Positions 18,466 through 30,891 of a stretch of DNA of 64,000 bases are shown here, one piece after another; positions within the stretch are counted from its first letter, which is position 1; every line of letters begins with the position of its first letter. Both the position numbers and the translations under genes were made by a program. Source of the stretch: Coralloluteibacterium thermophilum (GTDB taxonomy: Bacteria > Pseudomonadota > Gammaproteobacteria > Xanthomonadales > Xanthomonadaceae); assembly GCF_042654365.1 (NCBI RefSeq), contig NZ_JBHSGG010000014.1, positions 62,001 through 126,000 on the forward strand. Direction: 5' to 3'. Under the pieces are notes generated by a model. The model worked only from the letters and a program-made list of their open reading frames with translations. It searched no databases and was not told the DNA's origin.

Positions 18466-18944
18466 TGCGGGTGCTGTTCGTGTGTCTCGGCAACATCTGC
18501 CGCTCTCCGCTGGCCGAGGGCGTGGTGCGCGCGCGGCTGGCGAAGGCGGGCATCGACCACATCGAGCTGGACTCCGCGGGGTGCGGCGACTGGCACGTCG
18601 GGCAGCCCCCGGACCGCCGCACGATGGCGGTGGCGAAGGCGCGCGGCATCGACCTGTCCGCGCTGCGGGCGCGGCAGGTGCGGGTCGAGGACTTCCACGA
18701 CTTCGACCTCATCCTCTGCGCCGACCGCAGCAACCTCGCCCACCTGCGGCGGATGGCGCCGCCGGACGCGCGGGCGACGGTGGCGCTGCTGCGCGACTGG
18801 GCCGAGGGCGGCGACGCGGGCCTGGAGGTGCCGGACCCCTACAGCGGGGGACAGGAAGGCTTCGAGTCGGTGCACGACATGCTGGAGGCCGCGGCCGAGG
18901 CCATCGTCGCGCGGCTCACGAGCCGGCCAGCGGGCGGCGGATAG
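18465..18944 (+). CDS. Low-molecular-weight protein tyrosine phosphatase
   Basis: A 159-aa cytosolic phosphatase. The active-site P-loop CxxxxxR(S) is VCLGNICRSPLAEG at about residues 7-20, and the general-acid loop is VPDPYSGG near the C-terminus. Members act on phosphotyrosine proteins, including kinases controlling exopolysaccharide export, or on low-molecular substrates; the target here is unknown. It is tightly coupled to kdsB. Confidence 0.92.
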   Translation: MRVLFVCLGNICRSPLAEGVVRARLAKAGIDHIELDSAGCGDWHVGQPPDRRTMAVAKARGIDLSALRARQVRVEDFHDFDLILCADRSNLAHLRRMAPPDARATVALLRDWAEGGDAGLEVPDPYSGGQEGFESVHDMLEAAAEAIVARLTSRPAGGG

Positions 18945-19024
18945 AATCCCCCGATGCCCCCAGCCTTTCCGGTGCCGCCGCCGGCGCGCCGTCCACACCG
19001 GCGCCGCGCAGGCGCCCGTGCAGC

Positions 19025-20872
19025 ATGAACGAACCCAGTCCCGCAGCCCCCTTCGACGGCAAGGCCTTCGTCCGCCAGCTCACCACGGCGCCGGGCGTCT
19101 ACCGCATGTACGCGGCGGACGGGAGCGTGCTCTACGTCGGCAAGGCGGCTTCGCTGAAGAAGCGCGTCGCCAACTACTTCACCAAGGCGCTGCCCCACCG
19201 GACGGCGACGATGGTGGCGCAGATCGCGCGCATGGAGGTCACCGCCACGCGCACGCCGGGCGAGGCGCTGCTGCTGGAGAACCAGCTGATCAAGACGTTG
19301 AAGCCGCGCTTCAACGTCATGCTGCGCGACGACAAGAGCTACCCCTTCATCCTGCTGACCCGGGAGACCTTCCCGCGGGTGGCCTTCCATCGCGGCGGGC
19401 GCGCGGTGAAGGGGCGCTACTTCGGCCCGTATCCCAGCGCCGGCGCCGTGCGCGAGACGCTCAACGTCATGCACCGCCTGTTCCGCCTGCGCAACTGCGA
19501 GGACAGCGTCTTCCGCAACCGCTCGCGGCCCTGCCTGCAGTACCAGATCGGGCGCTGCTCCGGCCCCTGCGTGGGACTGGTGGAGCAGGAGGACTACGCC
19601 CAGGACGTGCACCGCGCCGAGCTGTTCCTCGAAGGTCGCGGGCGCGAGCTGGGCGACGAGCTCACCGCGGCGATGGAGGCCGCCGCCGCGCGCCTGGACT
19701 TCGAGGCCGCCGCCCGCCTGCGCGACCAGCTCGCCACCGTGCGCCGCATCACCGCGCGCCAGTACGTGGACGGCGTCGAGGTCGAGATGGACGTGCTCGC
19801 CATCGCCATGCGCGAGGGCCGCGCCTGCGTGCTGCTGCTGGCCTTCCGCAACGGCATGAACCAGGGCACGCGCAGCTTCTTCCCGAAGCTGTCGGGCATG
19901 GAGTCCGAGCCGGACGAGGTGCTGGCGGCGTTCGTGGCCCAGTACTACGGCGAGCAGCGGGCGCCGCGCGAGATCGTGCTCGACCGCGCGATCCCGGACC
20001 AGGCGCTCATCGAGGCCGCGCTCACCGAGCAGGCGGGGCGGCGGGTCGAGCTCAAGGCCTCGGTGCGCGGCGACCGCGCGCGCTACCTGGACCTCGCGCG
20101 GCAGAACGCCGAGCTCGCGCTCGCGAGCGACCTCGCCAGCAACGCCACCCAGCGCATGCGCATGGAGGCCCTGCAGCGCCTGCTGGAGCTGGAGGCGATG
20201 CCGCGGCGCATGGAGTGCTTCGACATCAGCCACACGATGGGCGAGGCCACGGTCGCCTCCTGCGTGGTATTCGACGCGGAAGGGCCGGTGCGCAGCCAGT
20301 ACCGGCGCTTCAACATCGCAGGCATCACCGGGGGCGACGACTACGCGGCCATGCGCCAGGCGCTGGAGCGCCGCTTCCGGCGCGCGCAGGACGAGGGCGT
20401 GGTGCCGGACATCCTGTTCATCGACGGCGGCGCCGGCCAGCTCGCGCAGGCGCGTGCGGTGCTCGACGGGCTGGGGATCGAGGGCGTGGAGATCGTGGGC
20501 GTCGCCAAGGGCGAGGCCCGGCGCGCCGGCTACGAGGTGCTGATCCGCGACGACGGCCGCGTGCTCCGGCCCGGCCCCGATTCGCCGGCCCTGCAGATGA
20601 TCCAGCAGATCCGCGACGAGGCGCACCGTTTCGCCATCACCGGGCACCGCGGGCGCCGGCAGAAGACCCGCGAGACGAGCCGTCTCGAGGACATTCCGGG
20701 CATCGGACCGCGCCGACGCGCTAACCTGTTGAAGCATTTCGGGGGGCTCACCGGGCTCCGCAACGCAGGTGCCGAGGAGATCGCCGAGGTCGAGGGCGTC
20801 AACGCCAGCCTCGCCCGGCGCATCTACGCGGCCCTGCACGGGCTCGAACACTCTACGGACGCCGACGCGTGA
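19025..20872 (+). CDS. uvrC: Excinuclease ABC subunit C
   Basis: A 615-aa nucleotide excision repair nuclease that makes both incisions around lesions bound by UvrAB. The GIY-YIG domain is seen in PGVYRMY and VLYVGKA (residues 23-41), followed by the UVR motif region and the RNase H-like C-terminal nuclease (ECFDISHTMGEATVAS, DILFIDGGAGQLAQA). The C-terminal helix-hairpin-helix pair is GIGPRRRANLLKHFGG. It overlaps pgsA (GTGA), the same uvrC-pgsA pairing as in E. coli. Confidence 0.96.
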   Translation: MNEPSPAAPFDGKAFVRQLTTAPGVYRMYAADGSVLYVGKAASLKKRVANYFTKALPHRTATMVAQIARMEVTATRTPGEALLLENQLIKTLKPRFNVMLRDDKSYPFILLTRETFPRVAFHRGGRAVKGRYFGPYPSAGAVRETLNVMHRLFRLRNCEDSVFRNRSRPCLQYQIGRCSGPCVGLVEQEDYAQDVHRAELFLEGRGRELGDELTAAMEAAAARLDFEAAARLRDQLATVRRITARQYVDGVEVEMDVLAIAMREGRACVLLLAFRNGMNQGTRSFFPKLSGMESEPDEVLAAFVAQYYGEQRAPREIVLDRAIPDQALIEAALTEQAGRRVELKASVRGDRARYLDLARQNAELALASDLASNATQRMRMEALQRLLELEAMPRRMECFDISHTMGEATVASCVVFDAEGPVRSQYRRFNIAGITGGDDYAAMRQALERRFRRAQDEGVVPDILFIDGGAGQLAQARAVLDGLGIEGVEIVGVAKGEARRAGYEVLIRDDGRVLRPGPDSPALQMIQQIRDEAHRFAITGHRGRRQKTRETSRLEDIPGIGPRRRANLLKHFGGLTGLRNAGAEEIAEVEGVNASLARRIYAALHGLEHSTDADA

Positions 20873-21504
20873 AGCTCACGATTCCCAACATCCTCACCCT
20901 GTTCCGGATCGTGCTGATCCCGGTGCTCGTCATCGGCTTCTACCTGCCGTACATGTGGTCGAACTTCCTCGCCGCGTTCATCTTCGCGGTGTGCGCGATC
21001 ACCGACTGGGCCGACGGCTGGATCGCCCGCCGCTACGGCATGTACTCGGCGTTCGGCGCCTTCCTGGATCCGGTGGCCGACAAGCTGGCGGTGGCCGTGG
21101 CGCTGTTCATCGTGGTGCAGTCGCATCCCACGGTGTGGCTCGCGCTGCTGTCGGCGGTCATCGTCGGCCGCGAGATCACCATCTCGGCGCTGCGCGAGTG
21201 GATGGCCGAGGTGGGCCAGCGCCGCCAGGTCAAGGTGGCGACGGTGGGCAAGGTGAAGACCGTGGTGCAGATGCTGGCCATCGTCTTCCTGGTCTACCGC
21301 GACGACGTCTTCGGCCTGCCGATCTTCACCATCGGCGAGTGGCTGCTGGCGGTCGCCGCGGCGCTCACGCTGTGGTCGGGCCTGGCCTATCTCCGCGCAG
21401 CCTGGCCGGCCTTCCGCGGCGAGGGTAGGCAGCCGGGCCCGGCGGCGTCGGCCGGGGCGGGGAGCGATCCGGCGGCGGGCGCGGGAGGTGCCGAGAACAG
21501 TTGA
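20869..21504 (+). CDS. pgsA: CDP-diacylglycerol-glycerol-3-phosphate 3-phosphatidyltransferase
   Basis: A 211-aa membrane enzyme making phosphatidylglycerol phosphate, the first step to phosphatidylglycerol and cardiolipin. The CDP-alcohol phosphotransferase motif DGx2ARx8Gx3Dx3D fits exactly, from Asp49 to Asp71. Several transmembrane helices are evident. GTG start overlaps the uvrC stop. The C-terminus carries a low-complexity Gly/Ala tail of about 30 residues not needed for the fold. The tRNA cluster promoter overlaps its stop codon. Confidence 0.93.
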   Translation: MKLTIPNILTLFRIVLIPVLVIGFYLPYMWSNFLAAFIFAVCAITDWADGWIARRYGMYSAFGAFLDPVADKLAVAVALFIVVQSHPTVWLALLSAVIVGREITISALREWMAEVGQRRQVKVATVGKVKTVVQMLAIVFLVYRDDVFGLPIFTIGEWLLAVAAALTLWSGLAYLRAAWPAFRGEGRQPGPAASAGAGSDPAAGAGGAENS

Positions 21505-21529
21505 CGCGGCCTCGGCGTATGTGAATAAT
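21501..21529 (+). promoter_or_regulatory. Sigma-70-type promoter of the tRNA cluster
   Basis: TTGACG (21501-21506) and AATAAT (21524-21529) are separated by exactly 17 bp, each with one mismatch to consensus. The predicted start is 3-5 bp before the tRNA-Gly 5' end. The stretch between -10 and the gene is GC-rich, like the discriminator of stringently controlled stable-RNA promoters. The -35 overlaps the pgsA stop codon. Confidence 0.7.
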
Positions 21530-21539
21530 TTGCGGCTCC

Positions 21540-21615
<76 letters not shown>

Positions 21616-21623
21616 GTTGCATG

Positions 21624-21656
21624 AACGAGACCTCGGCATGCCGAGGTCTCGTTTTT
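21624..21656 (+). terminator. Strong intrinsic terminator after first tRNA-Gly
   Basis: A 13-bp perfect stem (AACGAGACCTCGG / CCGAGGTCTCGTT) with loop CATG followed by a run of T. It lies between the first tRNA-Gly and tRNA-Cys, so it would separate the two unless read-through or a second promoter exists. Confidence 0.75.
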
Positions 21657-21678
21657 AGAGGGCAGAGTCACGCAACAC

Positions 21679-21752
21679 GGCCTGATGGCAGAGTGGTCAT
21701 GCAGCGGACTGCAAATCCGCGTACGCCGGTTCGATTCCGACTCAGGCCTCCA
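21679..21752 (+). tRNA. tRNA-Cys (GCA)
   Basis: A 74-nt tRNA with encoded CCA. Acceptor arms GGCCTGA/TCAGGCC pair, the anticodon loop CTGCAAA gives anticodon GCA, and the T-loop is GTTCGATTC. It matches the position of E. coli cysT after glyW. Confidence 0.96.
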
Positions 21753-21763
21753 GAAAATACGAT

Positions 21764-21839
<76 letters not shown>

Positions 21840-21847
21840 GATCGACG

Positions 21848-21875
21848 AAAACCCCGGCCGCGTGCCGGGGTTTTT
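21848..21875 (+). terminator. Intrinsic terminator of the tRNA cluster
   Basis: Stem AAAACCCCGGC / GCCGGGGTTTT with a 5-nt loop, followed by further T residues, directly after the last tRNA. Confidence 0.85.
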
Positions 21876-21940
21876 CGTTTCCGGCCTCCGGCTTCCGCGT
21901 GGCAGACTCGGCGCTTCTCGGAAGCGCTGAGGAGGCGCGC

Positions 21941-22321
21941 ATGCGGGCGACGATCGCGATGGCGACTGCGGCGGTGCTGGCCGGGTGCACCACGGCGCCG
22001 GCGTTGCGGCAGCAGCCGGTGGCGATGCAGCTGGAGACCACGGCCGCGCCCCGGGCCTATGCGCGCTGCGTGGAGCGCGCCTGGGACGCGCTCCCGGGTG
22101 CGTCCGCCGATCTTTCGCGCGAGGGCGGCGGCGCCTACAGCGTGGTCCTGCGCCAGCACGGCCAGGACAGCGTGCTGCTCCTGGCAGAACCGGCGGGCGA
22201 GGGCACGCGGGTGGCGCTGCGCTACCGGCCGGTGACCGCTGGCGGGCACGGCGCGGCCACCCGTGCGGCGGACGACTGCCGCGCCAATCCCAGCGGGCTG
22301 TCGGTGGGCCGCGACGGCTGA
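21941..22321 (+). CDS. Small putative lipoprotein
   Basis: A 126-aa protein with signal MRATIAMATAAVLAGC, a lipobox with Cys at residue 16, followed by TTAPALRQQPV. GAGGAGG lies 6-7 nt before the ATG. The mature part (ERAWDALPGASADLSREGGG, YSVVLRQHGQDSVLLLAEPA) suggests a small beta-rich periplasmic domain. I do not recognise the family. It follows the tRNA terminator and converges on dnaE2, so it is probably monocistronic. Confidence 0.7.
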   Translation: MRATIAMATAAVLAGCTTAPALRQQPVAMQLETTAAPRAYARCVERAWDALPGASADLSREGGGAYSVVLRQHGQDSVLLLAEPAGEGTRVALRYRPVTAGGHGAATRAADDCRANPSGLSVGRDG

Positions 22322-22413
22322 GCGCGGGCTCCGGTCGGTGCGCGCCACGCGCAGCGCCGGTATGCGGCGCCTCCCGATCGGCGCGTCGCGATCCGCAGCG
22401 TGCATGACACGCT

Positions 22414-25721
<3,308 letters not shown>

Positions 25722-25725
<4 letters not shown>

Positions 25726-28700
25726 CCGAACCACCCGTGCACCATCCAGCCCTCGCCGCCCGCCTCGCGGAACAGCCAGGCGCGCTGGCCGGTCTCCAGC
25801 TCCGCCGCCACGTAGTCACGGCGCACGGCCTGTCCGTCCCACCAGCCGCTCTCGATGCGCTCGCTGCCGCCGAGCACCCGCACGATGCGCGCCTGCAGCG
25901 GGACCGGTGCGGGCAGCAGCCAGAGCGGGCGGGAAGGCGGAGTGAGTGAAGGGGAGGGAGGAACGAGGGAAGCACCCGTCTCCCTCCCCTCCGAGGCGGG
26001 AGGGGGCGCTTTTCCGGTGGAAAGTGAGACATGAGGCGTGAGCAACGAGGAGGACGCGCAACTGCTCATCCTCGTTCCTCCACTCCTCCTCGCCCGCTCC
26101 CCGCGCTGCGCGCGCTCACCCCCATCCCGGCCTTCCCCCGCAGGCGGGGGAAGGGGTAGAGACGCGCTGTCCCGGAAGGTCAATGCCTGCCCGTCTCTCC
26201 CGGCAGTCGCTTCGCAGCGTTCCGTACCGGCGCAGACCACTCCCTCTCCCGCGACAGCGGGGGAGGGCTGGGGAGGGGGCGCTTTTCCGGTGGAAAGTGA
26301 GACATGAGGCGTGAGCAACGAGGAGGACGCGCAACTGCTCATCCTCGTTCCTCCACTCCTCCTCGCCCGCTCCCCGCGCTGCGCGCGCTCACCCCCATCC
26401 CGGCCTTCCCCCGCAGGCGGGGGAAGGGGTAGAGACGCGCTGTCCCGGAAGGTCAATGCCTGCCCGTCTCTCCCGGCAGTCGCTTCGCAGCGTTCCGTAC
26501 CGGCGCAGACCACTCCCTCTCCCGCGACAGCGGGGGAGGGCTGGGGAGGGGGCGCTTTTCCGGTGGAAAGTGAGACATGAGGCGTGAGCAACGAGGAGGA
26601 CGCGCAACTGCTCATCCTCGTTCCTCCACTCCTCCTCGCCCGCTCCCCGCGCTGCGCGCGCTCACCCCCATCCCGGCCTTCCCCCGCAGGCGGGGGAAGG
26701 GGTAGAGACGCGCTGTCCCGGAAGGTCAATGCCTGCCCGTCTCTCCCGGCAGTCGCTTCGCAGCGTTCCGTACCGGCGCAGACCACTCCCTCTCCCGCGA
26801 CAGCGGGGGAGGGCTGGGGAGGGGGCGCTTTTCCGGTGGAAAGTGAGACATGAGGCGTGAGCAACGAGGAGGACGCGCAACTGCTCATCCTCGTTCCTCC
26901 ACTCCTCCTCGCCCGCTCCCCGCGCTGCGCGCGCTCACCCCCATCCCGGCCTTCCCCCGCAGGCGGGGGAAGGGGTAGAGACGCGCTGTCCCGGAAGGTC
27001 GATGCCTGCCCGTCTCTCCCGGCAGTCGCTTCGTAGCGTTCCGTACCGGCGCAGACCACTCCCTCTCCCGCGACAGCGGGGGAGGGCTGGGGAGGGGGCG
27101 CTTTTCCGGTGGAAAGTGAGACATGAGGCGTGAGCAACGAGGAGGACGCGCAACTGCTCATCCTCGTTCCTCCACTCCTCCTCGCCCGCTCCCCGCGCTG
27201 CGCGCGCTCACCCCCATCCCGGTCTTCTCCCGCAGGCGGGGGAAGGGGCAGGGGCGCGCTGTCCCGGAAGGTCGATGCCTGCCCGTCCCCTTCGGCAGTC
27301 GCTTCGCAGCGTTCCGTGCCGGCGCGGACCGCTCTCTCTCCCGCGGCAGCGGGGGAGGGCTGGGGAGGGAGCGCTTTTGCAGCGGGGGAGAGCTGGGGAG
27401 AGAGCGCTTTCCTGGCCAGGAGTGAGCCATGAGGCGCGGGAAGCGAGGAGGAAGCGCTGCCGCCGCTCGGCCTCGCTTTCCCATGCCTCGCCTGCTCCCC
27501 GCGCTGCGCGCGCTCACCCCCATCCCGGCCTTCCCCCGCAGGCGGGGGAAGGGGCGGAGGCGCGCTGGCAGGGGAGAACGCTGCCTGTCCGTGCCCTCCG
27601 GCAGTCGCTTCGCCGCGTTCCGTACCGGCGCAGACCGCTCCCTCCCCCGCGACAGCGGGGGAGGGCTGGGGAGGGGGCGCTTTCCCGGCCAGGAGTGAGC
27701 CATGAGGCGCGGGAAGCGAGGAGGAGGTGCAGCCGCCACTCGGCCTCGTTTTCCCGTGCCTCGCCCGCTCCCCGCGCTGTGCGCGCTCACCCCCATCCCG
27801 GCCTTCCCCCGCAGGCGGGGGAAGGGGCGGAGGCGCGCAGGCCGGGGAGAACGCTGCCTGTCCGTCTCCCCCGGCAGTCGCTTCGCCGCGTTCCGTACCG
27901 GCGCGGACCGCTCCCTCCCCCGCGACAGCGGGGGAGGGCTGGGGAGGGGGCGCTTCCGTGGCGGGAAGCGGGACAGGAGGGGCGAGCAACGAGGAGGCGG
28001 TGTTCCCGCCCGGCCTCCTTTTTTCACTCCTCCTCACTCGTTCCTGGCCCTTTGCGCGCGCTCCTCTCCGCTCACTCCTCGGCACGGCGATGCGCCACGC
28101 CCGTTCGGGGCGATGGTCCCCGACGACTTCGAGCTGGCGCACGCTGTCGTCGCCGAGGCGGGCGCGCAGGTGCTCGACCAGGGCGTCGTGGTCGAGGGCG
28201 CCGCGGCTGCCGGCCTCGAACAGATCGCGCACCTCGGGCACGAAGGCGGGCAGGTCCTCGGCCACCAGGGCCAGGCCATGGGCGGGTGCGGGCAGCGAAT
28301 GCCGCTCCAGGCGGCCGCGTGCGGCATCGAACAGGGCCTGCGCCGCCCGCATGGGCTTGCGCAGGCCGATGGCGAGTTCCGAGGCCGGCACGCCCTCGTG
28401 CACGAAGCGCAGCACGAAGCGCGACACACCGCCGTCGCGGGCCGAGAGGAAGGCAGCCAGCGCATTCGCCAGGTGCCGCAGCGGGAACAGCAGGGCTTCG
28501 CTGGACACGATGCCGTACTCGAACTCCAGTGCGCGCTCGAAGCGGTCCGGCGGCCGGTACAGCGTGCGGATGTCGTCGCTGCGTCCGCACAGGCGGTCCA
28601 GGTGCGTCCCGACCGGCCTGCCGGCCCGGCGCAGCAGGTCCGCCCGCGGCAGCGCGAGCACGTCGCCCAGGCGGCGCAGGCCGGCACGGAGGAGCAGGGC

Positions 28701-29246
28701 GGTCGCCTCGGGAGGCAAGCCCGCGGCCTCCAGCGGCAGGGCGCGCAGCGCCGCCTGGAGCCCATCCCGGCTGCCGACGTGCCGGCCGTCGCCGACGCCC
28801 GCGAAGGCGCGTGCCGCGGCCGGGGTCGGCGCCACCGCGATGCGATGCGCATGCCCGAGCCGGGTCAGGCCCGTGCGCAGGCCCTGGTCGATGGCCGTCC
28901 AGCCGCCGAACAGGCGCAGGCTGGCGCCCACCTCCAGCAGCACCGCGTCGGGCGGGGCGAGCGCCACCTGGCCGCTGAAGGCGTAGGCCATCGCCGCGAT
29001 GGTGGCGAGGCAGGCGTCCTCGGCCGCGGGTGCGCGCGGACGGATGGCGATGTCGGCCGCCAGTGCGCGGGCAGTGGCACTGCTCAGGCCGGCATGGATG
29101 CCGAGTGCCTCGGCGGCGCGCTCCACGCCCGCCAGCCGGCGGTGCCGGTGTGCCGGGTCGTAGACCGCGCGCGGGCCGGTCGCGGCGCGGTCGGCGAAGG
29201 CCGCCTCGACCGCCAGCGCGGGCAGGTGGATGCAGGCCCAGAGCAT
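25722..29246 (-). CDS. imuB: ImuB (inactive Y-family polymerase) with a 716-residue tandem-repeat insertion
   Basis: ImuB is the catalytically dead DinB-like protein that links ImuA and DnaE2 to the beta clamp. Residues 1-389 are a normal core: MLWACIHLPALAVE (active-site Asp absent, as in the family), YAFSGQVALAPPDAVLLEVG, the fingers/HhH region, a clamp-motif-like VRDLFEAG, and DHRPERAWR. Residues 1106-1174 are the conserved end, RPLWLLPAPVPL, ESGWWDGQAVRRDY and WMVHGWFG. Between them lies an in-frame array of 91-residue repeats rich in Pro, Ser, Arg and Ala (for example KAPPPQPSPAVAGEG, PPPAGEGRDGGERAQRGER). Without the array the protein would be 458 aa, a normal length. No stop or frameshift occurs. 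The ATG is 7 bp after imuA. Whether the long form is made is untested. Confidence 0.88.
25932..28079. repeat. Tandem array of 273-bp units inside imuB
   Basis: Unit boundaries taken at GCTTTTCC/GCTTTCC recur at 26008, 26281, 26554, 26827, 27100, 27373, then 27406, 27679 and 27952. Every step is 273 bp except a 33-bp partial duplication at 27373-27405. Both are multiples of three. Units from 26008 to 26826 are identical as read, the next differs at about two positions, and those from 27100 onward diverge increasingly. Each unit holds palindromes CCTTCCCCCGC-AG-GCGGGGGAAGG and one around CCCGCGACAGCGGG, plus an arm pair AACGAGGA/TCCTCGTT. Partial units at 25932-26007 and 27952-28079 join the array to imuB core sequence. 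Confidence 0.95.
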
Positions 29247-29253
29247 GGCGGCC

Positions 29254-29874
29254 TCAATGGCGCACCGCATGCAGCGGCTGTGCGGGAGCGACCGCGCCCC
29301 GGCACTTGAGCACCCGGATCTCGAGCGCGTCGCCGTGGGCGGCCAGGGCCAGGCGCAGGGCGGCGGGACTCGGGTTGCGCGCATGCCGCAGGGGGCGCAG
29401 CGCCACGCCGAACGCGCTGCCGTCGGACGCGGCGACCTGCAGCCGGCGCATGACGCGATCGTCTCCGCCGCCGATCCAGCCCAGGACCGCGCCGAAGCAG
29501 CCTGCGCGCAGGCACTGTTCGCTGGCCCAGGCGGCACGCTGCGGCGGCGCCTCGACCCAGGTCAGGCGTTCCAGAGGCAGGCCGGCCTCGGCCAGGGCCG
29601 GGGCATAGGGAATCCAGGGCGGCGCCACGAAGGCGATGCGCTCGCGGCGGGCGATGTGGCGCAACGCCGGCAGCAGCAGTCCCATCTCGCCGATGCCGCC
29701 GACCGGCAGCAGAAGCTCGGTGAGGGCGGCGCGCGGGAAGCCGCCCCAGGGCAGGGCCCGGTCCAGCACCGCTATTCCGCTGGCGACCGCCTCGGCCGTA
29801 CGGGCCAGCGGCCGCCCGGCCCGGTACAGGCGTCCATCGCCGAGCGCATCGGAGAGGGAAACGGCGGCGCTCAT
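29254..29874 (-). CDS. imuA: ImuA (RecA-like mutasome protein)
   Basis: A 206-aa RecA/SulA-like protein of the DnaE2 mutasome, which binds ImuB and RecA. ERALPWGGFPRAALTELLLP-type sequence (here VLDRALPWGGFPRAALTELL) leads to a degenerate P-loop PVGGIGEMGLLLPAL that lacks the Walker Lys, as is common in ImuA. FVAPPWIPYAPALAEAGLPL and WASEQCLRAGCFGAVLGW are typical. The start ATG is chosen at MSAAVSLSDAL; the open frame extends further only through repeat DNA. imuB begins 7 bp after its stop. Confidence 0.9.
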   Translation of the reverse strand: MSAAVSLSDALGDGRLYRAGRPLARTAEAVASGIAVLDRALPWGGFPRAALTELLLPVGGIGEMGLLLPALRHIARRERIAFVAPPWIPYAPALAEAGLPLERLTWVEAPPQRAAWASEQCLRAGCFGAVLGWIGGGDDRVMRRLQVAASDGSAFGVALRPLRHARNPSPAALRLALAAHGDALEIRVLKCRGAVAPAQPLHAVRH

Positions 29875-30891
29875 GCTCGGGAAGCAGGAGTGAGGGAGGA
29901 GGGCCGAGGAACGGGGAGAAAGACGGGAGCCGGCATTGCGGCCACGCCCGATGCCCTGCCCCGCGCAACGGAGGAACGGTGGGAAGAACCGCTTTCGTTG
30001 CGAGGCGTGGAGCCATGAAGCGCGGGAAGCGGGAGGGGAACGCTGCCGCGCCCCCTCGCCCATGCCTCGCGCTTCGCGCGCTCACCCCCATCCCGGCCTT
30101 CCCCCGCAGGCGGGGGAAGGGGCAGGGGCGCGCAGGTCGGGGAGGACGCTGCCTGTCCGTTCCTCCCGGCAGTCGCATCGCCACGCTCCGTACCGGCGCA
30201 GACCACTCCCTCCCCCGCGACAGCGGGGGAGGGCTGGGGAGGGGGCGCTTTTCCGGTCAGGAGTGAGCCATGAGGCGCGGGAAGCGAGGAGGAGGTACTG
30301 CCGCCGCTCGGCCTCGCTTTCCCGCGCTTCGCGCGCTCACCCCCATCCCGGCCTTCCCCCGCAGGCGGGGGAAGGGGCAGGGGCGCGCAGGCCCGGGAGG
30401 ACGCTGCCTGTCCGTTCCTCCCGGCAGTGGTTTCGCCGCGTTCCGTATCGGCGCGGACCGCTCCCTCCCCCGCGACAGCGGGTGAGGGCTGGGGAGGGGG
30501 CGCTTTTCCGGCCAGGAGTGAGCCATGAAGCGCGGGAAGCGAGGAGGAGGTGCAGCCGCCGCTCGGCCTCGCTTTCCCGCGCTTCGCGCGCTCACCCCCA
30601 TCCCCCCCTTCCCCCGCAGGCGGGGGAAGGGGCAGGGGCGCGCGGGCCCGGGAGGACGCTGCCTGTCCGCGCCTCCCGGCAGTGGTTTCGCCGCGTTCCG
30701 TACCGGCGCAGACCGCTCCCTCCCCCGCGACAGCGGGGGAGGGCTGGGGTTGGGGCGCTTCTGTGGCGGGAAGCGGGGCATGAGGAGTGGGAAACGAGGG
30801 GGACGTGCAGGCGCTCATCCCCGTTTCTCCACGCTTCCTCGCCCGTCCCTCGCGCTTTGCGCGGGAAGCGGGGGCGGACGTCATGGACAGC
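29875..30891. repeat. lexA-imuA gap filled by about three 255-bp repeat units
   Basis: This 1-kb gap holds no gene I would support. GCTTT-type boundaries recur at 29991, 30247, 30502 and 30757 (steps of 256, 255 and 255 bp). The units share CACCCCCATCCCGGCCTTCC, the CCTTCCCCCGC/GCGGGGGAAGG palindrome, GGCAGT(C/G)G(C/T) and the CGCGACAGCGGG palindrome with the imuB array. They lack an 18-bp stretch present in the 273-bp form. They resemble most the diverged imuB units (27406-27951), sharing CAGGAGTGAGCCATGA. Remnants of the same material run to the lexA stop and to the imuA start. Confidence 0.92.

Noticed and set aside
26038..27432. Identical 89-100 codon plus-strand open frames in each repeat unit
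   Set aside because: They are opposite to imuB, arise from the repeat itself, and have low-complexity Pro/Ser/Arg composition with no family resemblance.
26008..27951. CRISPR-like array
   Set aside because: The repeats are contiguous 273-bp units with no unique spacers and no cas genes, and they are translated in frame with imuB.
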